64,000 nt of DNA. Source: Magicicada septendecula (lineage: Eukaryota; Arthropoda; Insecta; Hemiptera; Cicadidae). The stretch covers positions 46,056,344-46,120,343 of the forward strand of contig CM068370.1 of the NCBI GenBank assembly GCA_034769895.1, given 5' to 3'. The notes beneath the pieces were generated by a model. The model worked only from the letters and a program-made list of their open reading frames with translations. It was not told where the DNA came from and ran no database searches. Positions 10,145 to 24,460 of the stretch are shown here, one piece after another. How positions within the stretch are numbered: the stretch's first letter is position 1; the number at the start of each line of letters is the position of its first letter. Made by a program: the position numbers and the translations under genes.

Positions 10145-12732
10145 AAATCAACTACTTGTGAATGTAATATATATACTTATTTTTTGTAATAAATACAGGT
10201 TCAGGGACAATGTATATATATAAATGAAACCACATAGGCTTTACACATTTATAAAATTGAAACCTAGGTTGTACATCAAAATGTCAAGGTATTATTATTT
10301 TATTTTTTTTTAATAGAAGGCTTTAAGTTTATCAAGTTATAAATGCATATCATTGCCCAATAGAAATATACACACGCACAGTCATACATAATTAATTACA
10401 CACTACTATCCATTCCCATCACAGTAGGTTCGCTCTCCAAAGTAATTGTATGTCACTGTTCATGAATTTTAAAAATTATCCAGGTCACAATGTACCCCTG
10501 TACTGTGCATAACTAAAGTAAAAAAAGAAAATTTTTTATTATTTTAAAACAATCAATGTTGTACTTTACTAGGATATACCCATCAAACATACTGTTGTAC
10601 TGATTAGATAACTACCAGTATATTTATTATATGTAAGTCTTCAATATGATTCATCTCCACAGTCAGAAGGAAAGAAGCCAAAATAGGAACACATGTCAGG
10701 CTCTCAGATTCTTGATACAACCCCATATAAACCTGTGACTGTACCTACGGCATTTGGCTGTACATAATACTAATGCAGCATTACATACAGTCAACTACGC
10801 TAATATATATTAATTTATACACATGGTAAAATCTTGTGCTAAATTCACTAAGCCATGCCTCCACTTACCAGAAGTAAATTTTTAATTAATTACAATATAT
10901 ATCTTATCACTGGACTGATTTTGTCAGCATAATTGAAACAGTACCCTTCTTAATTTAGACATACAACCTTAATTAAACTTGCAAATAAATTTAAAATACA
11001 GATAATATACCAATATATACTTTCATTTTTATTTATATATTGGTGTTCTGAACAATTAAATGTTTTCTTCCATATATATAAATTACATTTTAATTTCTCT
11101 AGGTTAACAAATCTAACCAGAATTTACTACAACATTTTGTACAAGATTCACTTATAACCACAAAGTTTAGTTATTTTTAACACGTACCAACAATTACAAA
11201 CATGTGTATACAAAAAAAACATCATCCCACTAGAACATCTGACGGAGCTGAGAGATTCAACATTAATGGCAATCTTAAACTACCATATGCTTTTTTATTG
11301 CAATTTTTTACAGATTTAAGGTACATGATATGTGTATGTATGTGAAAACATATGTGTATGCATATGTTTATATATATAATATATATGCACATATGCACAC
11401 ATATACACATACACGGACGCACACACGCTCTGTTTTAGGAATGTGGACAACGCCTTTGCTGGACCATAGAGGTACTGTTTTTGATTTTTCAACATATATC
11501 GGTACCAACATAATACTAATCAAATTACACACAATCAAACACACATTACAAAAAAGCACATCAAAGAATTATATAAATATGGTTAAAGTTGATAATTTAA
11601 TGTTCATAATAATACACATTATATATATATATATATATAAATATTCATATGTAACACATTTGTTTTTGTAGGGGCTGGAATGACATATAACCAGTAAACT
11701 TATCAATTACAATTCAAAATCCATTTTAAAACAAAACCTCTTTACTTTTGTAAGTGATATAATTTATATTAAATAGTATATACTATAAAGCAAAGATGAA
11801 CAAGTTGCACATAAGTAAAAAGAGTTAACAAGTAATCTATTTACTTGACAACATATAGGAGGGTAGTTCTCTTGCCCTACAAGAACAGGTGCTAACAAAA
11901 AAAGCTAACTAGTTTTATACAAAGTTGATAATATGATTCTTGAAAATATCTTTCATTAAAAATATTTTCATTAATACAATTTCACTACAGCACTAATTAA
12001 AACAATGGTCAGGAGGATTGCACACTGATTGGTTTCCTACTAGGAAGCGGAAAGGTACCCACTTAACACATTAGAGAATATTAATATGTATTAAAATTTT
12101 TGTATAATAATTGAGATAATTAAACAAGTTAGATAAAAGTTGTTGACTAGTTCAACTACATATGACACAAAAAAGCAAACCACAAAAGTAGAGACAAAGT
12201 TCAAGGACTCTTTTATTTAAGTTTTTCAGATGTCTATGAAAAACTGGATTTTTATGTTTTTTTATTAATATTAAACAATTTTGTATATAAAGCTTCAAAA
12301 AGTTATATAACCTATGTTATTGTATATAACTAGTTATATACTCACAATATGAAATGCTTCGTAAAACCTTTGTAAATGAACTATTCACAACCTCCAGATA
12401 TATTTTCCATATGCAGACTAATATAGAACACAGTAAAATGTTAGTCACTAGGCCACCTCATACCTTAAACAGTATCCAATAACATGCATCAACAGCCTTC
12501 ACCAGTTATATACGGTAGTAAATACAATTTATAATCTGTACACTGTTCAGTTACATTTGATTTATGACTATATTATTAGAGCCACATACAGGACTACCCT
12601 TATTAACATATTAATGTAATTACGTATATAAAATCATTTTATTAACTTTAGATAATTACAGTTTTATGATTCACAATATCAAAACCACTTCGGTGTTACT
12701 CCAAGTCTGATACAGGAAACTTGTCAGCCAAA
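10145..12732. other. AT-rich stretch without a supported gene
   Basis: Short open frames near 11222-11671 are driven by ATGTGT/CACATA low-complexity sequence and encode only CYCICMH-like strings, so I do not call them. A TA run lies at about 11622-11640. Part of this may be trailer of the minus-strand ELAV gene; that cannot be decided from sequence. Confidence 0.5.
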
Positions 12733-12955
12733 GTTATTTTCTTGGATTTCGTTGCCCATGACATGTCCGTTTCTTAACTAAATATAATTATTTCACTATG
12801 ACTCAGAACACAAAACTTTTTATGGGTAAAAACGTAAAAGCTTTACCTTACAACCTGAACCGGTTTTCTCTTAAAAGAGAAGCTTTTTAAGGTAAGGTAA
12901 AGCTTTTACGTTTTTACCCATAAAAAGTTTTGTGTTCCGAGTCGTAGTGACATAA
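12733..12955. repeat. Hammerhead-family repeat, palindromic double-tail copy
   Basis: The left half is a minus-oriented tail (from the CTTGGATTTCGTTGCCCATG end through GGGTAAAAACGTAAAAGC). The right half is the same tail in plus orientation, ending GTTTTGTGTTCCGAGTCG. The two arms (about 12797-12858 and 12890-12952) are nearly perfect inverted repeats around a centre near 12875. The minus-oriented half keeps the 3' part of the hammerhead (AAAACCGGTTCAGG) but lacks the CTGANGA box, so it cannot be a ribozyme. Confidence 0.8.
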
Positions 12956-15575
12956 TTATATAAAGTTATTTTGTTGGAGTCTCCAATGCACAGACACATA
13001 CATCAAAAATATTTTTATATATACTGTGCCGTTTATATGATTTATAGAATACTTATAGTTTGTGAGTAGCTGTTTATTCATATTTCATGTCTTAGAAAGT
13101 ACTCAGATTTATAATGAAAAAAGTAACAGTGTATATTCCACATTGACATAACACAAAACCAATTCAGTTATAATTTACAGTATATATGCATTCTTATCTG
13201 AAATTGTATGTAATGAATGGTGTCTTCAAAACAAAGTCTGGATATTAATTAAGTTAATTAGTAATTAGTATTAAGTTAGGAAGTTAATTAGTAATTAAAA
13301 TTTAAGAAAGAATACTTGGTATTGTTTCTGAGAAGATAACATGCGTTTTGAACAAACAGCAGTCCAACAATTCTAGAGTATTGTAACGGGGCTAAAGGGA
13401 AGGGTTTTCATTGTAAAAGTGTTGGTATAATGTGCTGCGTATCAGAAATTTACAGTTTGTGCTCTGTTAAGTTCGATTACAGTACTTTGCAGAAATGTGA
13501 CTTTCTATACACTGAAATATCTGTGTATGTGTATGTTAATATTTACTATTTGAACTACCTGGCGAATGTCATCAGAGTTTGTACACACTAAATTTAATAT
13601 TACATACACAACGAATGTTGCAAATGAAAAGATCCTTTGGGGATTTCATTAATCAACAATTTTTCAGTTTGTTATAGTATTTCAAGAATATTGATGTCCT
13701 ACAAAAGGTAGCAACTTTAAGATATTAATGGTGTAAAATTTTAAAAAGTTCTGGAAAAACTGTTGATGAAAACTCTAATACATACATGAATACCTACGCA
13801 AAATACACATAAATGACAAAAGAAATTTAATAAAACTAAACTGTACTCCTCTTAGTTACATAAAGTTTGTTTCAGCTCTGAGTTAATATGTTCATCTCTT
13901 TCAAAATGTGTCTTACATTATGTTTCTAAGTACACAGAACTCTAAACTATTTACACAGTACATAAAAAAAAACAATGAAATTTCTATAATTGTTTTGTAT
14001 TTTAATTGCAAGTGAACAAGGTGATAAAGAAAAAAAATTAAGTACATATAACAGAATTCATATGTAATTAAGTTGGCTGCACATTGTTTCTTGTAATGTA
14101 GTTACTGTATATTTAACCATTATATTATTTACTACAGCTGAAACTATGTTGGCTGGTTTATAAAGGGAATCTTAGTCTATTTTGTCAATATGGTGTTAAA
14201 TAATCTGTTACTCTTTGAAGTTTATCTCATATAAAATACTACGCACTTTTAATACAACACATTGCATATATTTTTAAGAAATATTAAAAGTAATAACCTA
14301 CTATATAGGTTGAAAACCATTCTTTATTGATACTTTGGTAAATGTTGCCCATTCAACAATGTGGCATCCTCAGTGGCACCACACCATAGAATTGGTGAAA
14401 CATTTGGTACTAACAATAATATTAACAAAAAGTGGTTGTCAACTGTTCTAACTAAACATTCTGACCATGTAAGTCTATGAGTAAAAACGACATTTAAAGT
14501 ATATAATAAATAAAAGATATGTAAAAATGTTTAATAAATTTAGTTTATAATAATAAAAATATTATCTTTCCTGTGGATTGAGTGAAAATAAAGTTATTTT
14601 TAATTGCTGCAGTAATTTTCTCTTGGTTTTATTTGTTAATAAAACATTTATAATCCATTATTTACTTACTTTTTATTCCTATTTCAATTTTATTTTTGGT
14701 GCCAATAAATGTAACAGTAATTATATATACAAAACTCACGTGGTTTCAAAATTCTGTTCTTTTTGATGACATTTCACTTGTATAGATAGATTTGAAGAAA
14801 GTTGTTCTCAAAAATTGATTCAAAGTTTTACTTTTACATATGGTAAGATGTATATTTAATTACTAGTAATAAAACAACATAGTACAGAAGTGATAGTGAA
14901 AAAAATAATAAATTAATTAAAAATATTTTGCAGTATAGATTTAATGAGTTCTTAATAGAAAGTGAAGGTGTTCAAAAACTACTCCATTCTACAGAAAAGA
15001 AGTAAAAATTGGCTTGTGTGCTTCATTATTAAAATACTAGTTTTAGGGTTTCCTAGCTATTGAAAGCCCCAAAGTAGTGTACTAATACGGCATAATAGGA
15101 GAGCATGTCATTAATATAACATTTTAATTTTTTTATGACCTCTCAATATCTCAGTTTTTATCGGGAGTGTAATAAAAAGTTGAACATTTATGAAAACAGT
15201 ATTTCTAATTTATGACTTTCAGTTTTACCACTAACAATTATTTTCGTTATAAATTTTGAATTAATAATTCACTAGTTCGAGTTTTATTTTGATTTCCACA
15301 AGGTGGTCAGGAAACTGCATTATTTATGCCACTATACAGGAATTAACATCTTTTACATGTCCCAACAAGGGTATGATTCACATTTAGTAGTCAAAAGAAA
15401 AAATATAACATTAACTTCCAAGAAACTGTTATTACATATAATTTGTACAAGTGGGTTGTAGTTAATCAACAACAGGAAACTGTTTGTTTTATTATAACAT
15501 AATGTTCATTCTGTTGTACAGTTAATAAACATGAATTAAAAAATTAATTGTTTTTTATAATTATTAATGTTTATG
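12956..15575. other. AT-rich stretch without a supported gene
   Basis: No domain-like frame, tRNA or clear repeat seen. The open frame at 14578-14766 is AT-rich low-complexity sequence. Confidence 0.5.
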
Positions 15576-16259
15576 ATGCGGCAAGCCTTTTGTCCGGTGA
15601 CAAGTGGCGCCCAACGTGGGGCGACGATCATCTTGCGGATGCAAGATCCAGCCACGCCAGCGAGCTACCAGCCGGCACACCAATCAATATGGCGCCCAAC
15701 AGACACCTCTACAAGATCCGGAGAAGAGCAGTAGGCTGGCTACTGGAGAGCATTCAAGACCCGGGGGAGTTGTGGCAACAGCGATTCATTATGTCTGCTC
15801 TCCGGTACCAGCGACACGGCACATGACACCTGAAGAATACGAGGCGAGCCAATCAGTGATCCCGGTTAGTGCATAAAACCCGGGCCGGCAGAAAATTTTG
15901 GACACACTTCATCGCCACGCCATCGGACGCACTTCATCTCCTCTCCTCTCTCGGACGACATCGACGCGGAGTCAGCCGGAAGGAACGGCCGAAGAATAGA
16001 ACCGCCGTTCTTGCGTCTTCGCCCTCCAGTTCCGCGCCAGCGATGGATTTCGCTGGGCCGGCAGCTGACTCTACAACCGGTGCCGAAAGAAGAGAAGGAC
16101 TGCAGTACGCCACGATCAGCGGGCGCAGCCGCTGAACATCTCAGCACGGCACGACCAACATCAGCCTTCTCGCCACAGGTCCTTTTTATGGCCACCAAAA
16201 ACACTTAGAGTGTACGATTGGCGCCATTTGTCATGCGGCAAGCCTTTTGTCCGGTGACA

Positions 16260-16260
<1 letters not shown>
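15576..16260 (+). mobile_element. GC-rich island with 28-bp direct terminal repeats and a Lys-type primer-binding site (LTR-element derivative)
   Basis: Identical 28-bp direct repeats at 15576-15603 and 16233-16260. The inner part starts TGCGGCAAGCC and ends CCGGTGACA, i.e. TG...CA like LTR termini. Two bases after the first copy comes TGGCGCCCAACGTGGGGC (15605-15622), identical to the primer-binding site complementary to a tRNA-Lys 3' end that many retroelements use. The interior is strikingly GC-rich against the AT-rich surroundings. It has overlapping short open frames but no gag or pol motif. It could be a very small non-autonomous LTR element or a scar left by recombination. Confidence 0.55.

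Positions 16261-16264
<4 letters not shown>

Positions 16265-16294
<30 letters not shown>
16265..16294. repeat. (TA)n microsatellite
   Basis: About 15 TA units immediately right of the GC-rich island. Confidence 0.9.
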
Positions 16295-16296
<2 letters not shown>

Positions 16297-16298
<2 letters not shown>

Positions 16299-17525
16299 TT
16301 TATATTATGTACATAAAATATCAATTTCCAAATATTACACTAGTGATTATGAAAGTCTTAATACACTCCTGACATATTGCACATTGTGCCTCTGTTAGCT
16401 GTAGTGATCTGAACAGTTTCTTGGCATTTTATTATGTTCAAGTCACCACCATGAGACACTGTCTACAAACTAAGTAGCTGTTTCTCAGCTTGACAGATAT
16501 AGACCATTATTGTTTTAAAATTTACTGAACAATATTTTGTTGAGTCCAAAATAGACATGAATTTATATGTTATAAAGACATTGTATATAAGAGGTAAAAG
16601 CATTTTATTTTTATTACAATTTGATACAATTATTTCACTTTAATACATTTACTCATTAAGGAATGCTGTGTTTGTCTATAAAATACAAAAATAACTTTGT
16701 CATCAACATAAAATTTGATTTTTGGGGCAGATTATATTTTATTTTTAGTGGATAAAATTACTTCATTAAGCGCCTCATCTACATTTCTCCTGTGCAAGTC
16801 TGTGTGGTTCCCAAAATTTTGATATGGGAATCTGAGGATCCATGATCTCACCATGCTCCTGCCACACGCACCTGTCACACCATGTTCCTCATGAGTCATC
16901 ACATAATACATTTTATTATTACCTATTTTTTTCATTATAATTATAAAGCACACACAAAATCAAGAATAACATCAAACAATTAAATTAATCAAATACATAT
17001 ATCAGTAAATAAATTTGCACATTAATAAAGTGTACAATAAATAATTCCTCAATAAGCAAACACAAAATATTTGTTGAGGAATACAATTCCTCAAAAACAC
17101 ACAATCAAAACAAAATACTTAGTAATTTGAACTATGCTGCTACACAAACTATATGTTATGAAAAATCAGAATGCAAATAAAAAAATAAAAAACAAACATC
17201 AAAATACGCTTAACAACATTAAGGAATTAATGAATTACAGTAAAAAGAAAAAGCTCATAATTAAGCTTACATAAAATGTTCCGTTTTACACTTCACATAC
17301 ACTGACTTAAATAAATGTTATAAATGTTTGATTAATGTAGAGAGTAAATGTTCATGTAAATTTTAATAGCAAAGAGAAGTCTGCTACTTTTAGAAACACT
17401 TATTAAGTTACTCTTTTTTTTAACTTCTGAAGGACTAAAGAGTAGCTTTGCTTTAAATATTTCAGTAGTTATTTCATAAAAAAAAATTCCCACTGGTCAA
17501 AAACAAAATAACTAAAAATAAAAAT
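16297..17525. other. AT-rich stretch without a supported gene
   Basis: No coding or structured feature recognised. Probably intergenic or distal trailer of the ELAV gene. Confidence 0.4.
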
Positions 17526-18750
17526 CGGTATGGAGAACCATACATGACTTCCATGTTGTAAGATTTATGTTTAAAATAATTTACTTGAATTCGGTTAGGT
17601 AATTTCTAAAAAAATATCACCCACCCTCAAACTAATTTCACTATTTATAGATATTTTTGTTATGTTGGGGTAGTCGTTTAATATAATGTTATTTTCAGTC
17701 ACTTTATCCATAAAAATTAGGTAGACTTACTCTTTATTCTTATAAAGAAACCGAACTACGCAGATAATCATCTTAGTCACTCATGAAGCGCTCCGAAGTC
17801 ACTCATGGACCCTGAGCATCTTGCAGAGGGTTCATTCCCTAAAGACGAAAAGTCTGTCTATTAACCATTCCTCTGTAAACATGTGCAGTTACATTGCCCA
17901 GCGATCCACAGGAAGCAAATCGTTATCCACACTGGACACTTTTTCGGCTTGCACGCGTTGTGTTGGTATGGGTTTCAGCACTTTCCATTTAAAAAGCGTG
18001 CAAATGTAAGAAAATAAACATGAGTGAGGCCAGAAATAACACGAATTGTGTGTGTGTGTGTGTGTGTGTGTCTTGCCTGCCTTTTTATTGTAGTAATCAT
18101 AATAATAAAATGGAAACATAAACATTATATAATTGAGATATGCTTGCCTGCCACGAACGATATATTTTCTCTCACACATTTAAATTAAAATTAAAAAATT
18201 AGAATTTTGTTAAAGTTAAATGAAATGTTTCCATAGAAACTACTTCTTTGTTGTCAATAACGTAGTACCCATATAAAACTTATAAAAATTTACCTCCTCC
18301 ATCATCAAATTCCATTTTAATTTATAACAAAAATTACCCCTCCCCCTTCAACTACCCTTTTCATTTATAGATATTTCATTTACCTTTCTACAGTGGATTA
18401 TTATGACCTTCTTTTCAGGATACTTTATTTATCAAAATTAAGCACTTTACTCCTGTTAAAACATAAAACGTTGCAGGTAAACTACCCCTTTCCCTTAACC
18501 AATCTTCACCAAAAACAATAGGCCTTGAGTCCTCTACAATTCATGGCTGTATGCAAAAAAATTATTTGATTCTGTTTGAATTTGCAGCTGTTATCGTTTG
18601 CCATAGAAAAAATTCTACTCACAGACACTTTTTGAAAAATGACTTTTTTTCATGTTTTGATGGTAGTACAATCAGAATCTGCTGTTATCTCGAACACGAT
18701 TTTTTTTGGCATGACCATACTTCCATTTCCTTATGGAACATGGAAGTAAA
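17526..18750 (+). mobile_element. Hairpin-ended repeat element, copy 1 (single internal 160-bp unit)
   Basis: The head starts with the hairpin GTATGG-AGAA-CCATAC (17528-17543), then ATGACTTCCATGTT. The tail ends with a hairpin whose arms are CTTCCAT (18720-18726) and ATGGAAG (18740-18746). Inside, at about 18455-18615, is one copy of the 160-bp unit (TAAACTACCCCTTTCCCTTAACC ... GTTATCGTTTGCCATAG, shortened here) that is amplified in copy 2 at 39541-43920. A GT run at 18048-18072 also lies inside. No coding capacity. Terminal hairpins plus an internal tandem-repeat region are reminiscent of non-autonomous Helentron/DINE-type elements, but I see no decisive Helitron end. Confidence 0.65.
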
Positions 18751-19490
18751 ATGAAACAACTAAAACTACTAAAATGAAACTATGTAAACAATTGTTTAAC
18801 ATGGGTTGCTTAGCAGACTCATGTTGCAACAATATTTTATTTAATTAGCTTTCCTAATCCCTACAAATAATAGAAAAATGCACAAATTACAACACTGAAT
18901 ATCTCTAAATACTATTACAGTTATGGCTGCAGCTACAAGTCTACCAACAACAACAATAATAATAATAATTATAATAATAATTTTTTCAATAAATTTGTCA
19001 ATGAACAATAATGCTTTCCCTAGTGAATAATAGTGACATTTTTATTAATTTGCTAGTTTCGATAGGAAACACATGACTTGCACTAGTGTTGACTAGATTG
19101 TTCTTTTGGTTGTTTTATGAAATGTAATAATAAATTATATATGTGATCAATCTAAGGCTGCATGAGTCCCTCATTTTCAGCCAGTAGAATGGGACTAGAG
19201 GTATTCTACTTTGCTACAGATATCACATTATTGTTCCATTCTAATCTTGACTGTAAATTAAAAAAGTCTACATTTTAAAGTCCCATATACCAGTTGGGAA
19301 AATAATTTACTTCATAATGTCCAAATAACGGACAAATATACATTTGCTGAGTGTCACCACTCACTGTTGACATATAAATGTTAAATATGAGATCAAAACC
19401 TGGGATGTATCCAGTCTTAATACAGCTTATATAGTATGACTAGGAGATATTGGACAGACAATTAGCAAGAAATTAACTAGTATCTTTTAT
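18751..19490 (-). other. Proximal 3' UTR / downstream region of the ELAV gene
   Basis: Immediately downstream of the ELAV stop codon on the minus strand. AT-rich, with many U-rich and AATAAA-like strings on that strand, so the polyadenylation site cannot be picked. ELAV genes often have long 3' UTRs. A short AAT-type repeat is at 18952-18985. Confidence 0.4.
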
Positions 19491-20717
<1,227 letters not shown>

Positions 20718-21840
20718 TGTAATGGGACAATTCTGAAGGTATATATATTTTATTTAAGCGAATAATTATTTGAGGCCAATCTATTTGGGCACCCTTTATG
20801 GTCATTAAAACCTGAGTTGTGTAACACCTTATATTCACTTCGTACCAGGCAGAGGCTGGTACGCAAAAACGATAACATTGGAATGTGGCTGTGAGTGTGC
20901 GCTTGTGTGCCGTTGTCGATAATCTTTACCCCAAAGTCATTGATGGAAGAGACCACCACGTGGCTAATTAACCTGCCACGTGACGAAATCGACGAATCAG
21001 AGAGTGAGCCGACGGATGTGGTTTTACCGACGCTTAGGTAGCGTCAGCCAGTCGACTACCAATACAGACCGCGTGCGGTCATCTAAATCTTCTGCTCGAG
21101 CTAATCAAGGTCGGCCGACCAATCCAGTGTATCAAAGATGTGTAAAACAGTGTAAAATTTTAATTTACATATGGAACCCAGTTAAACAAGTGAAAAAATT
21201 TATCAAAAGTAAACGAACAACCTTTGGGACATAGTGACAGAACATTACAAAACGCGCCACGTGGTCGACGGGGACGCCGCTGCACCATGTAATAGTATCA
21301 AACCAAACTTATTCTTATTTTCTATAAAAGGGCAATTTGTATGCATGTGTGAGTGCGCAAGCTGGGTTGCTTTTAAAAAATTTAATAGCGTTTAAGTTGT
21401 TCTTTTAATATGTATTTTTTTTTTTATAACCAGAAGACAATAAACAATACTTGTATATTTAAATTTAAAGTAAAAGGAGTCGTAAAAATGACTACCAAAA
21501 AACTTTGAATGAAAGAACATCTAAGCAAGGTGATAGTTGTCAACCAATATAAAATGTATACCTATAGTTGAAGTAATCAATTTTATTTGCTAAAATGTTT
21601 AACGTCTAATATTATCAAACTTTTGATGAATGTTGAAAGAATTACAAACAGAATTTTAAAGAAATATACAAAATGAAATAAATGTGAGTTCTACTGCATA
21701 AATGAGAGTAGTGTACGTTACTGATACAACCTTGAAATCACGTTTATATTCACAGTTCGTGTGAGAAACCTGGACTCAAATTAAGGTAGGTGAGATATTT
21801 AAATCTTATTTTATGAAATGTGTTAAAACATAATATAACA
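20718..21840 (+). repeat. 5' LTR of outer element
   Basis: Matches 35242-36362. It contains CTATAAAAGG (21323-21332), a TATA-box-like string, and AATAAA near 21439, plausible promoter and polyadenylation signals. The 3' LTR ends CATAATAGTACA; this LTR first ends CATAATATAACA at 21840 and then shows the exact CATAATAGTACA string 66 bp further on (21895-21906). Confidence 0.92.
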
Positions 21841-21842
21841 GA

Positions 21843-21860
21843 TGGCGCCCGAACAAGGAC
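21843..21860 (+). promoter_or_regulatory. Primer-binding site, tRNA-Lys type, with a second PBS-like copy at 21909
   Basis: TGGCGCCCGAACAAGGAC differs at one base from the primer-binding site complementary to the tRNA-Lys3 3' end. A second GATGGCGCC start occurs at 21907-21915, after another LTR-like end, but continues TCAAACTTG and so matches the tRNA only in its first bases. The first site is the likely functional one. Confidence 0.8.
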
Positions 21861-22138
21861 TCAATTTAAATATTTTAATTAATTTTCATTAAGCCATAAT
21901 AGTACAGATGGCGCCTCAAACTTGTGACGAGTTTTTATAAATTAAAATTTATATATAAAACCGCACCTACATGTGAATAACGTGATTTGAAGGTTAAGAA
22001 AAAATACGTACAAATTACGTAGCATACGTACGTACATAGCATACATAAATTAGTAAGTCAATGTCAGGTTAAGTATAAGATGTTGTATGTTTAAGTTAAG
22101 AATCATTTAACCAAAATCAGTAAAGTTATAATTTAAAA

Positions 22139-23179
22139 ATGGCAGGTAGTAATAACGAGAATGATATAAATGAAACTGACGTAATTGTAGGCGATGAAGC
22201 CGAAAATAAAGCGATGTTTGAAAATATGGCAACTGAATCGGCTGACAAAAGTGATTCAGGTATTCAAACAGAGTCACTGTTAATAAGTGACAGTAATGTA
22301 GACGAATCGGTAATAATGAGTAAAGCAAAAGCAGAATCTACTCCTGTAATAAGTAAAGTAAAAGAATTGTCACTGGACGATATATATAATTTCATGAGAA
22401 CAATGTCTGATAATCTGAGTAGTAATATTAATATAAAATTTGACATGCAAAATAGTAATTTCAATGCCAAATTTGATGAACAAAAGAGTAGTTTTGACGC
22501 TAGATTTGATGAACAGAGTGATAAAATTAAAAATAATTTTACTGAAAAATTGAATGAGATCAGAAATGAAATAAAACAAGTTAATAAAAATGTTGAGAAA
22601 ACCAATGAAATATTTGAAACTAACTTTAACAAATTAGAACAGAGTATTGAGAAAGTGGAGGAACAGATTAAAAGTAAGGTAAATCAGATAGTTAATACAA
22701 CGGTAAGTAACAGTGGTAGCAATATGACGAAAATTAGTGAAGAAATAATTAACAAGGTGAGTAATAACGATAATTATAGTAGTAAGGTAACAAGTGATAC
22801 CAATGATATTAAAAATGGTGATGTAATTGAAAATGTGGTATCAGAGAGTGATACACTGAATAATGATAGTGGCGATGAGAGTTTTAGTAATTTCGTAACA
22901 GAAATTAGTGATGAGGTAGTAGTTGTTAATGAGAGTGAGAGAGAGCGTGAAGAGAGATTAAGTGAATATGGAGGGCAAAGGGCAAATTTTCCCTGTAGTA
23001 TAAGTGGAGTAAAGACTTTACATGTGTTTTATGAGGACAAAGGTTCCTCCAGAAGTTATGTGGGAGACATGGTGTCTCCAAAGGGTCCCTTAAGTTGTTG
23101 TAGTGATGTATCTGGTAAAGCCAGAAAGTATTTTAGTGATTTTATGTTGCCCTTTGCATGGAATGAGTTGGTTCAGGGG
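22139..23179 (+). CDS. Gag-like ORF of outer element, part 1 (347 codons before the insertion)
   Basis: ATG at 22139 follows about 280 bp of leader after the primer-binding site. The protein begins MAGSNNENDINE and is acidic. It then has a long coiled-coil-like region with NFNAKFDEQ/SFDARFDEQ-type heptad repeats (about residues 95-190), a Ser/Asn-rich linker, and a Cys-containing segment. No CCHC knuckle, protease or RT motif is seen. The frame is cut at 23179 by the inner LTR element; the last codons shown by a simple translation past this point belong to that LTR. Relatives: 24461-25868 and 63539-64000. Gag-like is inferred from position and coiled coil only; the family is not one I recognise. 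Confidence 0.75.
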
Positions 23180-24213
23180 TGTAACGGTACAGAATTGTGT
23201 GCTACCATAGTTTCAATTTAAATCAGTAAATTATTAATTGTCAGTATTCACCTGTGAGGTGCCCCTTGTAACCAGCAACATAGTGTTATCATAAACTGTT
23301 GATGTCTGGACTGCCCAGCCCAGACATATTACGCAACAGCTCTCCAGCAGTCTCTGTGTGTGTGAATCACAGTAAGCAGATTGTCACCATAGTGTTTGCA
23401 TCAGATAGAAGCAGCATACAGTTCATTAATAAAAACAGTGGCCTCGGGCAGTTACGGTAGGCCAAAGTGATTACAGTAGCCTAGGCCTACCGAACCTTAT
23501 TAAAAAGTGTGCAAAAAGAGTAAAATGAAGAAAGAGATAGAGACAAAAACGAATACGTTAATTTGTGCAGTTAGAACAGTTCTTTGTGATGTGGCGAATG
23601 TGAAAGTGAACTACGAGTGATAGGGTAACAACTGGACCACATGTCAGTTAAGTAACAAATATATACAAAAGTGACTCCTTAACAATCTGATATCAGTAAA
23701 AAGCTATACAAATTTAGATTTATAAAAGAATTAATGAGAATACAATAAAGGGGGTAAAAGTTATACATTTAAGGGGAGAAATCATGAATAAAAGTACTGG
23801 TTACTAGAAAATAATTAGTTGATAAAACCTGTGTTTAAACAAATTCATGTTTTTTAGCTGTACTTAATAAAATAAAATCAAGTTTGTTTAGGGATATAAA
23901 TATGTGTTAGAGTAGTTATTTCGTCATCACCATTTCCTATTCTGTGCTGAAAACCTCGTCTAACGTTCTATGGGATTTTCTGAGTTTTAAGGGTAGTCAG
24001 TTAGCGGGATTATTAAAGTTTTTATAAGGGCAAGAGTGTTTAAGTTTACATATTCATCTAAAAAATATGTTTGCGACCTGGGCAATAATAAGGTAAGTTT
24101 AAAGGGGAATATGATGGTAGGTAAAATTCTGGCAGCAGTGTGCAGTAAGTATTCATATAATATTAATGAAATCTTCTGATATAATATAATGGTAGAAAAT
24201 CAATATCTTTACA
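23180..24213 (+). repeat. 5' LTR of inner element
   Basis: Pairs with 30142-31177. Starts TGTAACGGTACAGAATT, ends TCTTTACA. Its start resembles those of the outer LTR (TGTAATGGGACA) and the third LTR (TGTAACGGAACGAATTT), but the LTR bodies are largely different. Confidence 0.92.
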
Positions 24214-24460
24214 TTGGCGACACACTGCCAGGATGTTTGTATAAATATTATTTGAACTAGGCCTGTTTTGAGGCACAGAAAATAGGTTGTGGTAACGACG
24301 TATTTGTAAAATTTTGAATTATTGTATAGATTTATGTTTTGGCAGCTTTATTGTATGTTTACATAATATATATTAGTGACGATTTTATGTGTGGAGTATT
24401 GTGATGGGGTATGTATTATATAATTATTGTATTGTATAAAGGGTATAATATATTATATAA

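Noticed and set aside
11222-11671. Three overlapping frames near 11.3-11.6 kb
   Set aside because: Driven by ATGTGT/CACATA low-complexity sequence; they overlap on both strands and share no domain.
12797-12952. Rho-independent-like terminator or miRNA precursor
   Set aside because: The palindrome is two copies of a known repeat tail in opposite orientation, repeated at 36915-37095, so a repeat explanation is enough.
15548-16208. Several overlapping frames in the GC-rich island
   Set aside because: High GC lowers stop frequency; frames overlap on both strands and show no gag or other motif. I kept only the terminal repeats and primer-binding site.
22264-22632. Minus-strand frames opposite the gag-like ORFs (also 24523-24840, 25590-25826)
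   Set aside because: Antisense shadows of the coiled-coil coding region, rich in Leu/Phe from complementing Lys/Glu/Asn codons.
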